Below are positions 58,516-64,000 of a stretch of 64,000 bases of DNA, in pieces (position 1 is the first letter of the stretch; each line of letters opens with the position of its first letter). A program made the position numbers and the translations under genes. The notes beneath the pieces were generated by a model. It was given only the letters and a program-made list of their open reading frames with translations, did no database searches and was not told the DNA's origin. Source of the stretch: Sweltsa coloradensis (taxonomy: Eukaryota; Arthropoda; Insecta; Plecoptera; Chloroperlidae); contig JAMZAV010000782.1 in assembly GCA_024449915.1 (NCBI GenBank), positions 124,001 through 188,000 on the forward strand, read 5' to 3'.

Positions 58516-60167
58516 TTGGATGAGCGAAGCGAAGACTTCAATTTCACTGACCCCCCCAAAAAAATTTAGCTCGGGTGTTTTTTTTTTTTTTTTTTTGTCT
58601 GTTTGTTCGCTCTCTACCGGGCAAACGGCATAGGTATGCGATCTTGATGAAAATTTGGGTATAATCTTAATTTGACGGGAAAATTATTTTACATTAAATT
58701 TATGATTTTCCTTTTTCTAATTGATTATTATTATGTGTTTACTTGGCTTTGGGCGCGGAAAGTAGTTTCTGGACTATTTAATCACTTTTAGTTTGATGAA
58801 TAACACACGCAATCCCTACCCCTGAGCCCTACACAACACTCGCACATGTCACTGTCACTTCATGGTACGCTATGTTATGTTGGTTTGTTACATTAAATTT
58901 ATTATCGTTTTGTGAAATGAATATAATAATGTATTTATTTGGCGCGGAAAGTACCTTTGGATTTATTGATCACTTTTAGTTTGATTGAAACACTCGCACA
59001 TTTCACTAGTCACTTGTCGGTCAGCCATGTTGTAGTGTTACCAACCATTTTTGTTAAAGTTCTCTACCAACCTTTTACATTAAAGTTCTCTACCTAAACT
59101 AGCGTGTATTTGTGTTATCACGTTGGGTGTGGTGTTGTGTTGCTAACACAAAAGTACTTTCGCCTAAAATAGCGACGTTAAAGGTTTAGAAGGTACTTAG
59201 ATTTAAAACAGCAACGTTAAAGGTTTTGTAGGTGGAGTATTAGCCGCTATAATACCCACGTCCGCTCTACTGTTTGTGAAATTAGCTGTATTGGTGTTTT
59301 TGAGGTGGTATTCGTGTTGCCTTCTATGGTAACCGGAGTCAACTTCACACAGTGTGGGCGGAGCGTGGCCCTGGTCTGTTGTGAGTTGTACGTAGGCTAG
59401 AGAAAAATTAGTTTTTTAATTGTAAATATTCGTTGAAATTGTGTTTCCGCGCATTTATTTTGTGTTTACTATAAAATATTGATGTTTTGCGAAAAAAAAA
59501 AAAAAAATGATAAAAAAATAGCATTTCCGTCAAACTAGTAGAGTTCCGAAAATTGACAGGACCTTCGAAATCTCTGAACTTAGACTTGCCACTTTTTTGG
59601 GTACAATCGAAGAAATATTTCTCATGAATATCGTACTTTTACGATTTTTTTCGATTTTTTGTGCGATATTTTCGTGCCATTTCCCATTTGGGCCAATTCT
59701 GACCAAACGGGTGGGGCTACAACGTTCATATTATACATGGACATTAAGGTTATGGAGATGTAGAACATTTTGAAAGAAAAAGTTGAAAAAGTTTGCCAGA
59801 ATCTAGAAATAAAGCTTTTAATATAAGTATTTTGATTTTTTGTGCGATATTTTCGTGCCATTTGGGCCGATTCTGACCAAACGGGTGGGGCTACAACGTT
59901 CATATTATACATGGACATTAAAGTTATGGTGATGTAGTACCTTTTGAAAGAAAAAGTTAGCCAGAATCCATAGAAATAAAGCTTTTAATATAAGTTTTTT
60001 ACGGTAAATAATACCAATTGACAAGAAACAATAGAAACTTGACAACAATCACCTAGAATGCGTAGGCAGCAAAACAAAGCACTTGCAAAAGTAAAGATAT
60101 CCCACGCAAACTAAAATCTTAAAGAAAGCTCATCCATCAATGCGGCGGGACTTAAGCGTTTTCCTAG
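58516..60167 (+). mobile_element. Helentron-like non-autonomous element, copy D
   Basis: Starts TTTGGATGAGCGAAGCGAAG; ends TGCGGCGGGACTTAAGCG, TTTTCCTAG. Longer than the others at 1.65 kb. It contains two tandem units (about 59665-59830 and 59835-60000) sharing GGTGGGGCTACAACGTTCAT. It fills part of the DPH6 second intron. Confidence 0.55.
59665..60000. repeat. two tandem ~165-base units
   Basis: Each unit has TTTGTGCGATATTTTCGTGC, GTGGGGCTACAACGTTCAT and AAGCTTTTAATATAAGT. The same pair recurs in copy E at about 62720-63065. Confidence 0.7.
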
Positions 60168-60384
60168 TTTTAAAACAAAGAGCAGTTCCTCATACACAGA
60201 TGCACTCAATAAAGATAGCCCCCTAACAGTCAGAATCAACAGTAAGGGTAGCCTATGATAAATTAGTATTACGCATTGGATTTAAATAATCTTTTAGGAA
60301 CTTATTCATTGACCTAAGGAATAAGTCCCATAGATATGGTTTATGTTAGGGATGCCATCATGTCATGTTCATAGTATAGCCTAG

Positions 60385-60457
60385 CCCAGTGGTTCTCAAC
60401 CTTTTTTTCCCGACCCACTTGATACCTTGAATAATTTGGCGACCCAATTATTTAAAA
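60385..60457 (+). mobile_element. hAT-like left terminus interrupted by copy C
   Basis: CAGTGGTTCTCAACCTTTTT is a common hAT terminal motif. The sequence is cut at 60457 by the CTAG end of Helentron-like copy C. Confidence 0.5.
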
Positions 60458-61127
60458 CTAGGAAAACGCTTAAGTCCCGCCGCGTTGTTGGATGAGCGTA
60501 ATAGGTGCATTGAGCTGCCATGTGTTATGCGGATTTTCTGTTGTATGAAAAAAATCATTACAAGTTGAAGATTTTTTTTAATTTTTTAAAAAAAAATAAA
60601 AAATAAACTTTAATTTTTAATTTTTTTAATTAATCGTAATTTTAAAAAAGAAAAAAATCAAAAATTCGATTTTCTAAGAAATAATTATTTGATTGTGCTA
60701 AAATTTTCACACGAATATATCGATTCATAAAATTAAGTTCTGTTAAAAAATCTTACAATGGGATAAGCTGTAGGGTTATAAGTCAAAGATTGTTTTAAAA
60801 AAAAAAAAAACCACGAAAAATTTTGCTTTTTCATAAAAAAATAATTTTTTTCGTTTGCGCTTAATTTTCCCCAAAATATAAATTCATAAAAAAAAGGGTC
60901 CTGTGAAAAAATTTTTTCAATCGGAAAAAAGGTGTGGGTATTATAAATCGAAAAATTTTTTTCAAATAAAAAAAAATTTTTAAAATTCGTTTTTATGAAA
61001 AATTTTTTTCCGTTTGCGCTAAAAAAGGGGCATTTCAATTCAGAGTTTTTAAAGGTCTCAAAAAATTTCATCGCAATCGGAGACCCGGTTTAGCCGGATC
61101 GTGTAACAAACAGACAAAAATACAAAA

Positions 61128-61159
<32 letters not shown>

Positions 61160-61222
61160 ATTTCGGATTTTTTCTCCATGTAGTAAAAGGGAATCTTCGC
61201 TTCGCTCGCTACGCTCACCCAA
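60458..61222 (-). mobile_element. Helentron-like non-autonomous element, copy C
   Basis: Left end CTAGGAAAACGCTTAAGTCC, GTTGTTGGATGAGCG; right end GCTACGCTCACCCAA. The interior is closest to copy B with long A runs. Confidence 0.6.
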
Positions 61223-61271
61223 AAATGAACTTCAATATTTGAATGCGCTTTTGTTGAGATATGAAGAATAA

Positions 61272-62210
61272 CTAGGAAAACGCTCAGTTGGACGCGTTGT
61301 TGAGCGAGCACCGGTACGTGCAACACGACCCGAGTACCCGGTACGACATTCCCATAATGTTACATACCAATAAGTCTTTAAGGTCTTGATCGCTTTAGTT
61401 GAAAATTTGTAAAATAGGAGAGAATGGATAAAATCCACCGCCATCTAGAGGACCTTGACATCATTTCTTTGGGAAAACTATTTTTCTCTTGATTTCTTCT
61501 AGGTGGCAGTTCATAGTGACCAGAATTCTTGTGCGACTTTTCGTTGCCATGGTAACGTAACTTTTGTTAAAATGTAATTTCTATCTACACTACTTATCGG
61601 ATCAAAATAAAATTAACATATTCGTGACCGGACGGACATTCTAAATGATTTGGCTACCTCAGATTTTGTCGCCGTTTAGTTTTTAAAAAAAAAAACTTTA
61701 GATTAACTTTAATGTAACTTTATAACTTTTTGAACGATTTTGCCACAAAACTAATGGCATTCAATCGGGAACGAAACTTGCGGATGGTCAAAATTTCAAC
61801 TCGATCCGAGCCTCCGTTTGACCGCTATCATGAGCCAAAAAAGCTGTGCGACTTTCCGTTGCCATGGTAACGGGACTTTGTTATAATGTAATTTCCATCT
61901 ACACTACTTATCGGATCAAAATAAAAAATAACATATTCGTGATCGGACGGACATTCTAAATGATTTTGTCGCCGTTTAGTTTGAAAAAAAAACTTTCGAT
62001 TAACTTTAATGTAACTTTTTAATTTTTTGAACGATTTTGCCACAAAACTATACAGCAACCCGCCTAGGTGGTATGTAGATGTGTGCAAAATTTCAGGTCG
62101 ATCAGAGAAACGGTGCGACCTGTATCGAAGCAGTAACAGAAAAAAAAACAAAAAAAAACAGACATTGGAGCCATAAGAGTCATGTGGAGACACTCGCTTC
62201 GCTCGCTCAA
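61272..62210 (-). mobile_element. Helentron-like non-autonomous element, copy F
   Basis: Left end CTAGGAAAACGCTCAGTTGG and GCGTTGTTGAGCGAGC; right end CTTCGCTCGCTCAA. The interior differs from copies A-C and includes a partial duplication: CGTTGCCATGGTAACG-containing blocks at about 61525 and 61857. Confidence 0.55.
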
Positions 62211-62228
62211 TTATCATAATGCTGCTTA

Positions 62229-62310
62229 GGGATGCACTCCGATACTTTTTTTTTTCATTATCGATTATCACAATGGTAATGTCATTATCGAATCGATAAT
62301 ATTGAAATCA
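62229..62310 (+). mobile_element. hAT-like left terminus, truncated
   Basis: TTAGGGATGCACTCCGATAC with following ATTATCGAT repeats resembles a hAT MITE end. No right terminus found. Confidence 0.35.
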
Positions 62311-62487
62311 CCAACAGAGCCTGATCATGGAACCTCAAGTGTGGCAAATGCAACAAGCAGAGTTCAAAAATTTCATGAAATTTACTTTTTTGAAAGTTGC
62401 CTAGGCTACACATGTAGGCCTAATCTTTTAGTCAATTGACTAAAAGTATTTGACCAGTAAATTAACCTTGTGCAACCCTATTTTTTT

Positions 62488-63234
62488 TTGGATGAGCAAA
62501 GCGAAGACTTCAATTTCACTGACCCCCCAAAAAATTTAGCTCGGGTGTTTTTTGTTTTTTTGTCTGTTTGTTCGCTCTCTACCGGGCAAACGGCATATGC
62601 GATCTTGATGAAATTTTGAGGGGACCTTCAAAATCTCTGAACTTAGAGGTGTATTGTTTTTGGGTACAATCGAAGAAATATTTCTCATGAATATCGTACT
62701 TTTACGATTTTTTTCGATTTTTAGCGCAATATTTTCGTAACATTTGGGCCGATTCTGCCCAAACGGGTGGGGCTACAACGTTCATATTTCACATGGACAT
62801 TAAGGTTATGGTGATGTATTGCTTTTAGAAAGAAAAAGTTGAAAAAGTTAGCCAGAATCCATAGAAATATAGCTTTTAATATAAGTTTTTTGATTTTTTG
62901 TGCGATATTTTTGTGCCATTTGGGCCGATTCTGACCAAACGGGTGGGGCTACAACGTTCATATTATACATGGACATTAAGGTTAAGGTGTTGTAGTACCT
63001 TATGAAAGAAAAAGTTGAAAAAGTTAGCCAGAATCCATAGAAATAAAGCTTTTAATATAAGTTTTTTACGATAAATAATACCAATTGACAAGAAACAATA
63101 GAAACTTGACAACAATCACCTACAATGCGTAGGCAGCAAAACAAAGCACTTGCAAAAGTAAAGATATCCCACGCAAACTAAAAACTTAAAAAAGCTCATC
63201 CATCAACGCGGCGGGACTTTAGCGTTTTCCTAGT
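62488..63234 (+). mobile_element. Helentron-like non-autonomous element, copy E
   Basis: Starts TTGGATGAGCAAAGCGAAG, ends CGGCGGGACTTTAGCG, TTTTCCTAG. Same internal tandem units as copy D, with which it is nearly identical over the last 350 bases. Confidence 0.6.
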
Positions 63235-63545
63235 TTTAAACATTGTACACAAATTGTTATTTAGGCCTATCAAAACACAAGAATCAACAATCCAATAATT
63301 ATTGTCACTGTCAGCACTACTAGGTCTATTCATGTACATCGCCAACTATATGTTGCGTTAAAAAAGAAGGCTGTAATCTAGAAGGCCTGTCTTTTCTCAA
63401 TTTTTCTAGCTACAATGCGGCTTGCGAACTTACGGCAACTAAAATTAGAAGCTGCCCTCTTTATCCGCTAGATCGCATTGGTGTTCCTTTGCGTCACGGA
63501 TAGGCCTACCTATGAACACATGGTTATTATATTATGATAGGTGGC

Positions 63546-63720
63546 CTATCATCATCATTATCTGTTGCCACATCCAACTCTGCATTGGGTCGGCATTGAA
63601 GACAGGCCTCTCCATCTTCTTCTGTCCTGCCACCACTTTCCAGTCTCCTCGCTGTTCTACATCCTTTCTCACACTATTCTGCCATTTTTGTCGTGGTCTG
63701 CCCCTTGGTCTCCTACATGG
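63546..63720 (-). mobile_element. LINE reverse transcriptase C-terminal relic, copy 2
   Basis: Same family as 14214-14575; plus-strand CATCTTCTTCTGTCCTGCCA block shared. Shorter, and cut after TTGGTCTCCTACATGG. Confidence 0.7.
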
Positions 63721-64000
63721 ATAAAAATATAAAGCGTAGGTAAAAACCTAATCCTAGGTATTCTATCCATCCCCCCAAAAATTCCCAATATCCAATATTG
63801 TTACACATTAATAGCTGCCTAATCATGAATATTTGTCCCGCATCGTTAATCACATAGGGCCTATTAAATTAACTAATTTTATCAATGAGTTTATATGTAG
63901 GGCTGTGTATGTGACCTGTATCCCCATACTGTGCATCTCCTATGGTACAAGGCATGGATATAAACGCAAGGAAAAGCAAGGAGTGCCAGCTACAAGGTTT
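63721..64000. other. right edge, nothing recognised
   Basis: AT-rich DNA inside the presumed DPH6 intron; no exon or repeat recognised. Confidence 0.5.

Noticed and set aside
59622..59918. minus-strand open frame with repeated NMNVVAPPVWSE
   Set aside because: Produced by the tandem 165-base units of Helentron-like copy D; not seen in frame in a consistent way in copy E.
61828..62271. 147-codon minus-strand open frame
   Set aside because: Lies across the end of Helentron-like copy F and a hAT terminus, with phenylalanine/lysine runs from A tracts; not a credible protein.
1..64000. CRISPR arrays, operons, phage or plasmid features
   Set aside because: Sequence is animal nuclear DNA; none present.

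Overview
The window is animal nuclear DNA. It has AT-rich, intron-rich genes with GT-AG splice sites, long introns and intergenic DNA full of transposon debris, and no bacterial-style gene packing. No species can be read from it. A 5S-rRNA-derived SINE with a Deu-type core at about 15.4-15.7 kb and the very frequent GGCCTA motif fit an invertebrate deuterostome such as an echinoderm, but that is inference.

Three host genes were rebuilt exon by exon with matching splice phases. (1) CFAP61, plus strand, 5790-20929: thirteen exons coding for about the C-terminal two thirds of an axonemal protein of the calmodulin- and spoke-associated complex. Its 5' exons were not found here. One conserved exon carries an in-frame TAG at 17546-17548. 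(2) A single CoREST/RCOR gene, minus strand, 56654 down to 28817: eleven exons encoding ELM2, SANT1, a GATA-like zinc finger, the LSD1-binding linker region and SANT2. It converges on CFAP61. (3) The first two coding exons of DPH6 (diphthine-ammonia ligase), plus strand, 57940-58351, joined by a GC-AG intron. DPH6 and RCOR start codons lie 1.3 kb apart and diverge, so the interval probably holds both promoters.

Most of the rest is mobile DNA. At 1.8-4.2 kb there is a three-exon hAT transposase remnant on the minus strand. At 40.5-44.7 kb a 3.8 kb hAT element with BED finger, DDE-type residues and a C-terminal dimerisation motif sits inside a 0.4 kb hAT MITE; both target-site duplications are perfect. 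Other precisely delimited MITEs are at 18916-19343, 29097-29434, 32190-32626 and 48266-48445. From 46 to 63 kb at least six copies of one family start TTGGATGAGCG and end with an AACGC/GCGTT hairpin plus CTAG, as in non-autonomous Helentron/Helitron elements. LINE relics lie at 14.2, 55.0 and 63.5 kb.

The most unusual signals are (a) hammerhead-ribozyme-like cores in three foldback elements (5.3, 39.1 and 44.8 kb), two of which show a swapped 3-8 pair (G3/C8 instead of C3/G8); (b) tRNA-like cores enclosed in inverted repeats (5.0 and 54.0 kb); (c) a CoREST gene with a GATA-like finger between SANT1 and the linker, and a long central exon that could end the protein early; (d) the TAG inside CFAP61; and (e) dense GGCCTA arrays on both sides of the RCOR/DPH6 promoter and inside the hAT reading frame. 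The intergenic stretch 21.1-28.8 kb and the RCOR intron 36.6-39.0 kb show nothing recognisable beyond small repeats.
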